Assembly (NCBI GenBank): GCA_019454915.1
Contig: JACFNM010000010.1
Coordinates: forward strand, 1-26,217
Origin: Chitinophagaceae bacterium
Lineage (GTDB): Bacteria; Bacteroidota; Bacteroidia; Chitinophagales; Chitinophagaceae
Direction: 5' to 3'
DNA length: 26,217 nucleotides
Position 1 is the stretch's first letter; each line of letters opens with the position of its first letter. Below the pieces are notes generated by a model that was given only the letters and a program-made list of their open reading frames with translations, was not told where the DNA came from and did not search any database. This document shows, piece by piece, positions 9,587 to 18,557 of this stretch. Made by a program: the position numbers and the translations under genes.

Positions 9587-11479
9587 CTATAATACAAACA
9601 ATTGAATAATAAATAAGATTAACAATGCCACCACCATCATCAGTATATACACACCCGTTTGTCCATTTTGAATCAATCGCAACTGGCGGCTTCCGTAATT
9701 CACCAGTTTTCCCACGCCATTTACAAAACCATCAATACCGGATTTTTCAACCACGCCGTTCAGGAAAGAAGCGAAGCGCCGTAAGGGCTTTACAATCGCC
9801 GTGTCGTACAATTCATCTACATACCATTTGTTTTCCAGTATCTTACCAAAACCACTGGCCGGCTCCATATCCGGTTTACGACGAAACCGCTGTACTGCAT
9901 AAAGCAATGCTATTAAAGACAGACCGGCAGAGGCGCCCATCAGCAGATATTCTGTAAAGTGATCCGGATGAACGGCGCTCCGTATGGCAAATGAGGATTC
10001 GAATACCGGCGCCAGAAAGTTGGACAGGCGATGTGCACCTCCTAATACTTCGGGTACACCCCACCATCCTCCCAAAGCCGATAGGGCGGCCAGCAATATT
10101 AGGGGTAGCGTCATCGCCCTGGGTGATTCGTGAAGATGGGATTCCTGTTCTGCCGTTCCCCTGAAATTCCCGAGGAAAGTGGTAGCATAGAGCCTGAACA
10201 TATAAAAAGCCGTGAGTACTGCTCCCAATACACCTATCACCCAATAGATTTTACTAACGGAGAAGGCGCCGGATAATATTTCGTCTTTTGAAAAGAATCC
10301 ACTCAAGGGAGGAATTCCCGCAATAGCGATACAAGCTATCAAAAAAGTCCAATGCGTAACGGGCAATTGCTTTTTAAGTCCGCCCATTTTTCTGATATCC
10401 TGCTCCTGGTGCATGGCGTGGATAACAGAGCCCGCTCCAAGAAATAACAGGGCTTTGAAAAAAGCATGCGTTATTACATGAAAAACAGCACCGGTAAAAG
10501 CGCCTACGCCCAAGCCTAAGAACATATACCCCAACTGGCTAACCGTGGAATAAGCCAATACCTTTTTAATATCATTTTGCTTTAAAGCGATGGATGCGGC
10601 AAATATGGCGGTAAACAATCCCGTTATAGCCACTACTCCCTGGGTAAACGGCGCCAGGGTATATAAAACATTACTTCTGGCCACGAGATAAATACCCGCC
10701 GTAACCATGGTAGCGGCATGGATAAGAGCAGATACCGGCGTGGGACCGGCCATCGCATCCGGCAACCAGGTAAACAATGGAGCCTGGGCGCTTTTTCCCA
10801 CAGCCCCCAAAAACAGCAGCAGGGTAATGCCTACCAGCACCTTATCATTGACCGTCATTCCTTCGGCGCCGCCAAGCACATCGGCAAAATTTAAACTGCC
10901 AAAATGCTGCAGCATCCAGTACACGGCCTACAGTATACCTAAGTCACAAACCAGGTTCATCACAAATGCTTTTCGCCCTGCGGTGCTAAAATCAACGTTC
11001 TTATACCAGAATCCTATCAACAAATAGGAACAAAGTCCTACCCCTTCCCAGCCTAAAAACATGATCAAATAATTGGCGCCAAGCACCAGCAGGAGCATAG
11101 AAAAAACGAATAAATTGAGAAAAGAAAAATACCGCGCAAACTGATCGGGTGATTCTTCTTTCATATAAGACGTAGAATATACGTGTATTAAAAATCCTAC
11201 ACCGGTAATAATCAGCATGAAAACCGCCGACAACTGATCTACCTGAAAGGCAAAGGGGATCTGCAGGGAGCCTGCCGAAATGAAATCAAACAGCCGAACG
11301 ACTCCGGTGTGGCCCGCGCGAACGTCAAAAAACAGGATAATGCTTATTACAAAAGAAAGCAGCACCACACCGCTTCCGATCCATCCGGCGGCTGATTTTG
11401 ACAAAGCCTTCCTTGCTAATCCATTGATCAAAAAGCCAATCAACGGGAACAGGGGTACCAGGTAAACTAACTTACTCAT
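9587..11479 (-). pseudogene. nuoL: NADH-quinone oxidoreductase subunit L, interrupted by an in-frame TAG
   Basis: Read through, this is about 630 codons, normal for NuoL. It is split into 10928-11479 (183 aa, N-terminal helices) and 9587-10924 (445 aa from a GTG, C-terminal part) by TAG at 10930-10928, codon 184. Both parts are in one frame and only one codon (GCC) lies between the stop and the GTG, so this is a substitution and not an indel. GWEGVGLCSYLLIGFWY (Glu145) and FTWLPDAMAGPTPVSALIHAATMVTAGIYL-type core sequence are intact. Just before the stop the usual NR(I/V)GD reads NLVCD (residues 175-179). NuoL is the distal proton-pumping subunit with the long lateral helix. The C-terminal piece alone lacks the early helices and would not make a normal subunit. 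Sequencing error and true pseudogene cannot be told apart here. Confidence 0.88.
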
Positions 11480-11529
11480 ATCCGTTCAGACGTGGCAGAA
11501 AAAAATGAATGTTCCTCCCTCTTGCCTGT

Positions 11530-11865
11530 TTAGTGTTTTAGTCTGTTTAAAAAATTGATATCCACCGAATGGGTATTCCTATATAACATCACGATGATAG
11601 CCAATCCCACACTTACCTCTGCCGCCGCTACCACCATAATAAAGAAAACAAACAACTGTGCATCTGTACCTGCTGTGGTAGCAGCGTCACGAGCAGCAGC
11701 CGCCAAATAATGCATCTTCGAAAATGCCACCAACAGTAAATTCACCGCATTGAGCATCAACTCCACGCACATAAATATGATGATCATATTCCGGCGGGTT
11801 AATACACCGATAATGCCAATACAAAATAAGGCTACCGATAAAAAAACATAATGGTTGATAGTCAT
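11530..11865 (-). CDS. nuoK: NADH-quinone oxidoreductase subunit K
   Basis: A 111-residue membrane subunit with three helices, slightly longer than the usual 100 because of an Ala/Thr-rich loop (about 54-68) between helices 2 and 3. Glu35 in FMCVELMLNAVNL and Glu82 in AAAEVSVGLAI match the two membrane-buried glutamates needed for proton transfer in NuoK. It starts 5 bp after nuoJ and ends 50 bp before nuoL. Confidence 0.95.
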   Translation of the reverse strand: MTINHYVFLSVALFCIGIIGVLTRRNMIIIFMCVELMLNAVNLLLVAFSKMHYLAAAARDAATTAGTDAQLFVFFIMVVAAAEVSVGLAIIVMLYRNTHSVDINFLNRLKH

Positions 11866-11870
11866 ATTAC

Positions 11871-12392
11871 TTATTGGTTTACCAATTCATTTTCTGATTT
11901 TTTCCCTATTAACACAGCGCCTACCATCGCACTCAAAAACAATACGCTGCTTATCTCAAAAGGCAATACATAATCCTTAAACAGCACCATGCCCAAATTG
12001 TTTATCAAACCGATATCTCCCGTGTGCATGGCTAATTGGCTGCGCATCTCAGACGCATCCTTCAGTGCCGCAACCAGTATCAACATCAGGCTGCCCCCGG
12101 AAATGACACCGGCAAAAGTGAGCCACTTGTTCTTTATACCGACCGATGTCATGTTGAGGTTCATGAGCATCACCACAAAAAGAAAAAGCACCATGATAGC
12201 CCCCGCATAAACAATGATATTAACGATGGCCAGAAATTGGGCATTCAGCAAAACATAATGCCCGGATATGCCAAAAAAAGTTACAATCAGCCAGAGAATA
12301 CTATGTACCGGATTCTTACTGTAAACCACCATCACCGCACTGCCCAATGTCAGAAGCGTCAGAAGCCAGAAGAGTAATTGCATTATTCCCAT
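11871..12392 (-). CDS. nuoJ: NADH-quinone oxidoreductase subunit J
   Basis: A 173-residue membrane subunit with five predicted helices. The second half of the early region, NIIVYAGAIMVLFLFVVMLMN, is the conserved NuoJ/ND6 helix 3 segment. The subunit links the quinone site to the antiporter-like subunits in complex I. The ATG at 12392 is followed by another at 12383, and I keep the first. It starts 27 bp after nuoI and is nearly contiguous with nuoK. Confidence 0.95.
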   Translation of the reverse strand: MGIMQLLFWLLTLLTLGSAVMVVYSKNPVHSILWLIVTFFGISGHYVLLNAQFLAIVNIIVYAGAIMVLFLFVVMLMNLNMTSVGIKNKWLTFAGVISGGSLMLILVAALKDASEMRSQLAMHTGDIGLINNLGMVLFKDYVLPFEISSVLFLSAMVGAVLIGKKSENELVNQ

Positions 12393-12419
12393 GTTATCAA
12401 ATCATTCGTTTGGTAGCGA

Positions 12420-12977
12420 TCAGGATTTTGAATTTTTTACCTTATCTATCAGTCCCTTTGCCCGGGCATATTCTTCCGGTTGGGTAACAGGATCAGGAAT
12501 AAGTAAATCATCCTTAGCATAAATAAAGCTCTTGCGGCTATAATTAGCGGGGGCAAAAGTTTCACTTAAATAAATGGCATCCTTAGGGCATGCATCTTCG
12601 CACAGTCCGCAAAAAATGCAGCGCAACATGTTGATCTCATATTTAGCTGCGTACTTCTCCTCCCTATATAAATTTTCCTCACCCTGCAGGCGCTCTGCGG
12701 CCTCCATAGTAATTGCTTCCGCAGGACATGCTACTGCACAAAGACCACAGGCCGTACACCTCTCTCTTCCTTCCTCATCCCGGTTGAGTATATGCAATCC
12801 TCTGAACACCGGGCTAAAAGTACGGGTTTGTTCAGGATACTGAATGGTCACTTTCTTCTTAAAGAAGTGCCTGAGCGTTATCCGCATCCCCTTCATTATC
12901 TCCCACAAATAAATCCTTTCGAGCCAATTCATCGGCCGTCTGTCTACCAGCCTGGCCCTTTGAGTTAATGCTTCCAT
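12420..12977 (-). CDS. nuoI: NADH-quinone oxidoreductase subunit I (2x[4Fe-4S])
   Basis: A ferredoxin-like subunit of the peripheral arm that carries clusters N6a and N6b to the quinone-reducing site. Two complete CxxCxxCxxxCP motifs are visible, CTACGLCAVACP and CIFCGLCEDACP; numbered from the ATG at 12977 the cysteines are 74, 77, 80, 84 and 120, 123, 126, 130. A GTG lies two codons upstream (12983), but the ATG is the more likely start, giving 185 residues. The gap to nuoH is unusually long for this operon and contains a candidate promoter. Confidence 0.95.
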   Translation of the reverse strand: MEALTQRARLVDRRPMNWLERIYLWEIMKGMRITLRHFFKKKVTIQYPEQTRTFSPVFRGLHILNRDEEGRERCTACGLCAVACPAEAITMEAAERLQGEENLYREEKYAAKYEINMLRCIFCGLCEDACPKDAIYLSETFAPANYSRKSFIYAKDDLLIPDPVTQPEEYARAKGLIDKVKNSKS

Positions 12978-13020
12978 ATTCACTTTATTAATCCTTCGGA
13001 AAGGAATTTTAAAAGCCGTG

Positions 13021-13052
13021 CAAAAGTATTTTTATCCATCATATCCCCCAAC
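13021..13052 (-). promoter_or_regulatory. Candidate internal promoter upstream of nuoI
   Basis: On the minus strand TACTTTTG (13028-13021) matches the TAnnTTTG -7 box. GTTG (13052-13049) sits 20 bp upstream, near the usual -33 spacing. Transcription would begin around 13014, some 35-40 bp before the nuoI ATG. It could give the distal genes nuoI-N separate expression. This is a motif match only. Confidence 0.35.
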
Positions 13053-13061
13053 TAATTCCGT

Positions 13062-14108
13062 CTATTTCATCATAAATAAAACAATAGCTCCGGTCAATAC
13101 CATATTGATTAATGCCAGGGGTATCAATCCCTTCCAGCCTAAATTCATCAGTTGATCATACCTGAACCTGGGTAAAGTCCACCGAATCCACATAAACACA
13201 AAAATGAGCAAAAAGGTCTTACCGAATAATGCCAGCAAGCCTACTATCAGGGCCGTTATCCCCGATAGCTGCGATTCATCTACAAACGGCATATCATATC
13301 CTCCTAAATACAAAGTAGCGATTACCGTACAACTGATGAACATATTGATATACTCTGCAAAAAGAAAAAAGCCCAGTTTCATGGATGAATATTCCTGGTG
13401 ATATCCCATGTTCAATTCACTCTCCGCTTCCGGCAAATCGAAGGGCGCCCGGTTACATTCAGCAAGTGAGCAAATAAAGAAAATCAGAAACCCTAACGGT
13501 TGGTAAACAATATTCCACCAGTTATTATGAATCTGCTGATCGGTAATCGTTCTCAAACTCAATGACCCGGTAAGCATTAATAAAGCAATGAGTGCCAGCC
13601 CCATCGCCAACTCGTAGCTAATCGCCTGACTGGCGCCGCGTAAAGCGGCCATCAGGGAGTATTTGTTATTGCTGGCCCATCCGCCAACCATCATTCCGTA
13701 CACCCCCAGGCTTACGACACCGAATATATAGAGGATACCAATGTTGATGTCGGCTACCTGTAAATCTACCATTCGACCGCCTAACTCAATTTTTCCGCCC
13801 CAGGGTATGATGGCCGAGGTCATCATCGCCGTCAACATAGCAAGGCTCGGTCCGAGAATAAACAAAAATTTATTAGAAGGATTCGGCGTGACTTCTTCTT
13901 TAAAAAACAATTTTATACCATCGGCTAAGGGCTGCAGGATACCGAACGGCCCCGCACGATTCGGACCTACCCTATCCTGGATAAAGCCCGCTATCTTTCT
14001 TTCGGCATAGGTAGCATACATGGCCACTACCAATGAAATTGAAATAATAATAGCAATCAAAATTGCCTTTTCTATCGTGAATGCCCAGTCAAAAGCAAGT
14101 AGTGTCAT
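13062..14108 (-). CDS. nuoH: NADH-quinone oxidoreductase subunit H
   Basis: A 348-residue membrane subunit with about eight helices that forms the quinone-binding cavity at the junction with NuoB and NuoD. Conserved loop signatures are present: RVGPNRAGPFGILQPLADG near the N-terminus and ECNRAPFDLPEAESELNMGY in the middle, the latter being the acidic loop that couples quinone reduction to the proton path. Length and motif order are normal. It follows nuoG after 55 bp. Confidence 0.96.
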   Translation of the reverse strand: MTLLAFDWAFTIEKAILIAIIISISLVVAMYATYAERKIAGFIQDRVGPNRAGPFGILQPLADGIKLFFKEEVTPNPSNKFLFILGPSLAMLTAMMTSAIIPWGGKIELGGRMVDLQVADINIGILYIFGVVSLGVYGMMVGGWASNNKYSLMAALRGASQAISYELAMGLALIALLMLTGSLSLRTITDQQIHNNWWNIVYQPLGFLIFFICSLAECNRAPFDLPEAESELNMGYHQEYSSMKLGFFLFAEYINMFISCTVIATLYLGGYDMPFVDESQLSGITALIVGLLALFGKTFLLIFVFMWIRWTLPRFRYDQLMNLGWKGLIPLALINMVLTGAIVLFMMK

Positions 14109-14163
14109 ATATTTTATTCAGATGATATCGTTTTTATCAATTACAAGGCTGCTTTTTGTATTA

Positions 14164-15315
14164 CTAACCCAGTCTTCCCTTACTCTTTTCCGATATGGTC
14201 AATGGCTCCTCACCCGTGTCTTTTCTCTTAGGAAAATCCGTTGAATGGGCGGGGCCCGGTAACGCGGATAAGTCGAGTTCGGGAGGATTCACCTCGCTCA
14301 CACTATGGATATCCATCAGCAAGTTGGGCTGCCGTCCCTTCATCACCTTACTGAACGGCTCATTCGGCTTTGTAGTTCCAACCTTACCCGAGTAATGTCC
14401 CTGAGAAATAACCGAATGACGATTAATTTCAGCAGGACCTTCTATTACCCAATCATGAATACTTTTCTTTTCAAAGCGGCACTCGTTGCAAATCCAGTCT
14501 TCCACTTCTCCCCACTGGTCTTTTCGTCCCGTAACCCGAAGAATCTCATCGCCTCTGAACCATGCATGTACTTTACCACAGCATTTGCTACAATCCCTAT
14601 GTGCTTTTACGGGTTTGGTAAACCATACGCGGCTCTTAAAGCGAAACGTACGATCCGTTAAAGCGCCTACCGGGCATACGTCTATTACATTTCCTATAAA
14701 ATCGTTGTCCAGCGCTTTTTCGATATAAGTTGCTATTTCAGCCTTGTCTCCTCTTTCCAGTATGCCATGAACTCGCTTGTTCGTTACCTGGTCTGCCACA
14801 TATACACAACGGTAACACATAATGCAGCGGGTCATGTGTAACTGGATGTACGGACCGAGATTATGTTTTACAAAAGTTCTTTTTTCAAAATCAAATCGTG
14901 AAGCATCGGCGCCATGTACATAACTTAGATCCTGCAAATCGCATTCGCCCGCCTGGTCACATATCGGACAGTCTATCGGGTGATTTATCAGCAGAAATTC
15001 CACTACGCCCTCCCTGGCATCCAACACTCTTTCACTTGTGGTATTCTTGACCACCATCCCGTCCATAACCGTGGTACGGCAGGAAGCAACCAACTTGGGC
15101 ATCGGCCTTGGATCGGCTGCTGAGCCGGCTGCCACTTCCACGAGACAGGTTCGGCACTTACCTCCGCTATTTTTTAATTTGGTATAATAACACATCGCGG
15201 GAGGAGTCACTTCTCCTCCAATCTGCCTCGCGGCATTAAGGATAGTAGTTCCGGGCTCCACTTCTATCGTGATCCCGTCAATAGTAACCTTAAATAATTT
15301 TTTCTCTTCAGACAT
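14164..15315 (-). CDS. nuoG: NADH-quinone oxidoreductase subunit G, short form without molybdopterin domain
   Basis: A 383-residue iron-sulfur subunit. The 2Fe-2S ligands are Cys42, Cys54, Cys57 and Cys79. The His/Cys cluster is His112, Cys116, Cys119 and Cys125, and the next 4Fe-4S site is Cys164, Cys167, Cys170 and Cys214. Only the beginning of the Mo-bis-MGD region remains (about 232-285). There Cys242, Cys245, Cys276 and Cys279 occur, but the third Cys of the CxxCxxxC N7 motif is not at the expected spacing (Val249). The tail (about 300-383) is polar and low in complexity. NuoG in E. coli is about 900 residues. A short form is, as I recall, normal in Bacteroidota, so I do not call truncation. 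It lies between nuoF (32 bp) and nuoH (55 bp). Confidence 0.93.
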   Translation of the reverse strand: MSEEKKLFKVTIDGITIEVEPGTTILNAARQIGGEVTPPAMCYYTKLKNSGGKCRTCLVEVAAGSAADPRPMPKLVASCRTTVMDGMVVKNTTSERVLDAREGVVEFLLINHPIDCPICDQAGECDLQDLSYVHGADASRFDFEKRTFVKHNLGPYIQLHMTRCIMCYRCVYVADQVTNKRVHGILERGDKAEIATYIEKALDNDFIGNVIDVCPVGALTDRTFRFKSRVWFTKPVKAHRDCSKCCGKVHAWFRGDEILRVTGRKDQWGEVEDWICNECRFEKKSIHDWVIEGPAEINRHSVISQGHYSGKVGTTKPNEPFSKVMKGRQPNLLMDIHSVSEVNPPELDLSALPGPAHSTDFPKRKDTGEEPLTISEKSKGRLG

Positions 15316-15347
15316 AACTTATATTTCTCGCAGTGCGAAACATTTTT

Positions 15348-16700
15348 CTACGTTACCACTTCAATAGGATCAGCATAATGGGCCAGTCCAAAATTTCTCT
15401 TCAAACACTCATCCGGATGATCCACATGCCATTCAAATTCATCTCTGAAATGCCTGATAGCAGCAGCTACCGGCCACGCAGCCGCATCACCTAACGGACA
15501 GATAGTATTCCCTTCAATCCTTCGTTGAACATCCCAGAGCAAATCAATATCCTTTTTCTTCCCTTTTCCCGTTTCGATATTCTTTAAAATTTTATCCATC
15601 CACAACGTACCTTCCCTGCATGGGCTACACTGGCCACAACTTTCATGGCGATAAAACCTGGCCAGGGTATAGGTATGCCGTACCACGCACTGATCCTCAT
15701 CTAACACGATAAACCCTCCGCTCCCCAACATACTTCCCGTAGCAAAACCGCCATCACTCAAACTCTCATAATTCATATAGCGCGTCTCTCCCTTAGCCGT
15801 TTTCAGCAATAGGTTCGCCGGCAGTATAGGTACTGACGAACCACCCGGAATACAGGCTTTCAATCTCTTACCCTTAGCGATGCCGCCACAATATGTTTCA
15901 CTATAAATAAATTCTTCCACACTAATTGTCATGTCAATCTCGTACACACCGGGCTTATTGATATTCCCACAGGCCGAAATCAATTTAGTACCAGTAGATC
16001 TGCCCACTCCAATCTTAGCGTAAGCTTCGCCACCCATATTAATTACAGGGACGACTGCAGCAAGGGTCTCTACATTATTCACCACCGTGGGTCTGTCCCA
16101 CAATCCTTTTACAGCAGGAAAAGGCGGCTTAATTCTCGGATTCCCTCTCTTGCCTTCGAGCGATTCCAACAGGGCAGTTTCCTCTCCACAGATATAAGCA
16201 CCGGCGCCACGTTGTACATATATTTCACAATCAAACCCCGTTCCCAGTATATTCTTGCCTAACCACCCGTTCGCCTTCGCTTCTGCAATTGCCTGTTCCA
16301 GAATCTCCGGTATCCAGGCATACTCTCCACGGATATAGATGAAAGTAACATTACTGCCCAACGCAAATGAACTGATGATCAGTCCTTCAATCAACAGATG
16401 CGGAAGGAATTCCATCAGGTAGCGATCCTTAAAAGTTCCCGGCTCACTTTCATCCGCATTGCATACCAGGTGTCTCGGAACACCCTCGGGCTTCGCTATA
16501 AAGCTCCACTTAAGCCCGGTGGGGAAACCTGCTCCACCGCGTCCACGCAACCCGCTCTTTTTCACCTCATCTACAATAAGTTCCGGACTCATCGTCTTCA
16601 GGGCTTTTTCAACGGCTGCATAACCTCCGTTTTTACGATAGGCATCGTAATAACGAATCCCTTCTATATGAACCTTATCTAATAATAATTTTACTCCCAT
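15348..16700 (-). CDS. nuoF: NADH-quinone oxidoreductase subunit F (NADH-binding, FMN, [4Fe-4S])
   Basis: A 450-residue subunit that oxidises NADH and passes electrons through FMN to cluster N3. Numbered from the ATG at 16700, GLRGRGGAGFPTG (50-62) is the Gly-rich nucleotide site, NADESEPGTFKDR (81-93) the FMN/NADH region, and Cys355, Cys358, Cys361 and Cys401 the cluster ligands. The frame also opens at 16724, overlapping the nuoE stop by 4 bp. I prefer 16700 because AAGGAAG (16718-16712) lies about 11 bp upstream of it and the protein then starts MGVKLL, as homologues do. Confidence 0.95.
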   Translation of the reverse strand: MGVKLLLDKVHIEGIRYYDAYRKNGGYAAVEKALKTMSPELIVDEVKKSGLRGRGGAGFPTGLKWSFIAKPEGVPRHLVCNADESEPGTFKDRYLMEFLPHLLIEGLIISSFALGSNVTFIYIRGEYAWIPEILEQAIAEAKANGWLGKNILGTGFDCEIYVQRGAGAYICGEETALLESLEGKRGNPRIKPPFPAVKGLWDRPTVVNNVETLAAVVPVINMGGEAYAKIGVGRSTGTKLISACGNINKPGVYEIDMTISVEEFIYSETYCGGIAKGKRLKACIPGGSSVPILPANLLLKTAKGETRYMNYESLSDGGFATGSMLGSGGFIVLDEDQCVVRHTYTLARFYRHESCGQCSPCREGTLWMDKILKNIETGKGKKKDIDLLWDVQRRIEGNTICPLGDAAAWPVAAAIRHFRDEFEWHVDHPDECLKRNFGLAHYADPIEVVT

Positions 16701-16720
16701 AACGAACGCTCTTCCTTTTA

Positions 16721-17215
16721 TCAATTATTCATAGCAGCATTTCTTCTGCACTCTTCGATGATGGCATCTACTTTCTCTTTCGTAAGGTGCTCTTTATAAT
16801 GCTTCCCCATCTGCATCATGGGCGCATAACCACAGGCGCCCAGGCACTCCACTGTCTTTAAGGTAAACAAGCCGTCCGCTGTCGTTTCTCCCGGCTGAAT
16901 ACCCAGTTTATCCCCGATATAGGCGATTATCTCATCACTCCCATTGATCATACACGGACCTGTTCTGCACACTTCAAACATATACTTTCCTACCGGCTTC
17001 AGATTATACATCGTATAAAAAGTAGCCACTTCATACACCTCGATGGGTTCCAGGCTCAGCAGAGAAGCCACATAGTCCATTGACTCCACGCTCAGCCACC
17101 CCTCCTGCTCCTGCATCAAATGAAGAACAGGCAACAACGCGCTCTTCTGCTTCCCATCAGGATATCGTGCAACGATTTCTTTTACCTTCTGTAGTCTTTC
17201 TACTGTAAATTCCAT
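16721..17215 (-). CDS. nuoE: NADH-quinone oxidoreductase subunit E ([2Fe-2S])
   Basis: A 164-residue thioredoxin-fold subunit carrying the off-path 2Fe-2S cluster N1a beside NuoF. The ligands Cys83, Cys88 (CRTGPC), Cys124 and Cys128 (CLGAC) are all present with family spacing. Its length is typical. The stop lies close to the nuoF start, so the two are probably translationally coupled. It starts 41 bp after nuoD. Confidence 0.96.
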   Translation of the reverse strand: MEFTVERLQKVKEIVARYPDGKQKSALLPVLHLMQEQEGWLSVESMDYVASLLSLEPIEVYEVATFYTMYNLKPVGKYMFEVCRTGPCMINGSDEIIAYIGDKLGIQPGETTADGLFTLKTVECLGACGYAPMMQMGKHYKEHLTKEKVDAIIEECRRNAAMNN

Positions 17216-17256
17216 TTTATAATATTCAGGTTCTCTTGTTTTGATCCGGTTTTGGT

Positions 17257-18504
17257 TTACGCATCCATCTCTCCCGCTATCAGGTTCAGGCTGCTTAGTA
17301 TAATCACGGCATCTGCCAGCATAGCCCCTTTCACCAGTTCAGGATAAGCCTGATAATAGATAAAGCAGGGCCTCCTGAAGTGTAATCTGTACGGCGAGCG
17401 GCCTCCGTCACTGATTAAATAGAAACCAAGTTCTCCGTTAGCTCCCTCCACACAATGATATACCTCACCCACAGGAATATTGGTCTCACCCATAATGATT
17501 TTAAAATGCCAGATCAGCGCTTCGATGGTGGTGTACACTTTATCCTTGGGCGGCAGATAAAATTCAGGTACGTCTGCGTGATATACTTCGGCCTCCTTAC
17601 CCTTGAACTGCTGAATTTTTTCATAGGCCTGCCGGATAATCTTCAAAGACTCCCACATCTCCTGGTTGCGGACCAGCCATCTGTCGTACACATCCCCTGT
17701 AGTTCCTACGGGTATATTAAATTCAAAATCCTGGTAACTGCTATAAGGCGTATGCACCCTCACGTCGTAATCCACTCCCGCTGCCCGAAGGTTGGGTCCG
17801 GTAAAACCGTAGTTTAATGCACGCTCTGCACTGATAGGGCCTGCACCCACCGTCCTGTCAATAAATATTCTGTTGCGTTGCAAAAGATCTTCAAACTCCT
17901 TCAATGCCTTGGGAAAATCCTTAAGAAATCTTTCCAGTTTTTCCCAGGCAGCGGCGCTGAAGTTTCTTTCAAAGCCCCCGATTCTTCCAATATTGGTGGT
18001 AAGCCGGGCGCCGCAGATTTCTTCATATATCTCATAAACCAATTCGCGATACTGCATCACATATAGGAACACGGAAAGCGCTCCGGCGTCCACGCCTATT
18101 ACGGAATTACAGATCAGATGGTCGGTAATTCTGGCCAATTCCATGATAATGACACGCAGATAATCCACCCGCTTCGGCGTTTCAATATGCAGCAATTTCT
18201 CACAGGTCATATGCCAGCCAAGATTATTGATAGGCGCGGAGCAGTAATTCAGGCGATCGGTAAGCGGTGTGATTTGATAAAGCGGGCGCCGTTCGGCAAT
18301 CTTTTCAAATGCCCGATGTATATACCCCACTGTTGGCTCTGCGGAAAGCACTCTCTCGCCATCCACTTCAAGGATATTCTGAAATACGCCATGCGTTGCC
18401 GGATGGGTAGGACCCAGGTTCAGCGTCGTTGTCGTCTTCTCGATAGACCCTTCGGGCAACTTAATATTTTGCTCAATCGTATTTTGTAAAACTTCCTCCG
18501 CCAT
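17257..18504 (-). CDS. nuoD: NADH-quinone oxidoreductase subunit D
   Basis: A 415-residue 49-kDa-type subunit that, with NuoB, forms the quinone-reducing site. LNLGPTHPATHGV (about 28-40) contains the conserved quinone-site His pair region, and the C-terminal half shows the hydrogenase-like fold sequence ending DAVIILSSLNLIAGEMDA. The [NiFe] ligands of the ancestral hydrogenase are absent, as in all NuoD. It is separate from NuoC, unlike the fused NuoCD of E. coli. It follows nuoC after 53 bp. Confidence 0.96.
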   Translation of the reverse strand: MAEEVLQNTIEQNIKLPEGSIEKTTTTLNLGPTHPATHGVFQNILEVDGERVLSAEPTVGYIHRAFEKIAERRPLYQITPLTDRLNYCSAPINNLGWHMTCEKLLHIETPKRVDYLRVIIMELARITDHLICNSVIGVDAGALSVFLYVMQYRELVYEIYEEICGARLTTNIGRIGGFERNFSAAAWEKLERFLKDFPKALKEFEDLLQRNRIFIDRTVGAGPISAERALNYGFTGPNLRAAGVDYDVRVHTPYSSYQDFEFNIPVGTTGDVYDRWLVRNQEMWESLKIIRQAYEKIQQFKGKEAEVYHADVPEFYLPPKDKVYTTIEALIWHFKIIMGETNIPVGEVYHCVEGANGELGFYLISDGGRSPYRLHFRRPCFIYYQAYPELVKGAMLADAVIILSSLNLIAGEMDA

Positions 18505-18557
18505 ACAGTCTTAAGAACAATTTCTATAATGAATTAAAAGGGTTTATCCGTCCTCTT

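Noticed and set aside
10928..10930. Programmed amber read-through or reassigned TAG in nuoL
   Set aside because: TAG is used as an ordinary terminal stop by nuoL, lplA and the MFS gene here, and no recoding structure was evident. Error or decay is simpler, especially with the neighbouring motif changes.
14164..15315. NuoG as a truncated pseudogene
   Set aside because: All three core cluster motifs are complete and the short form is, to my knowledge, common in Bacteroidota. The frame is intact up to its stop.
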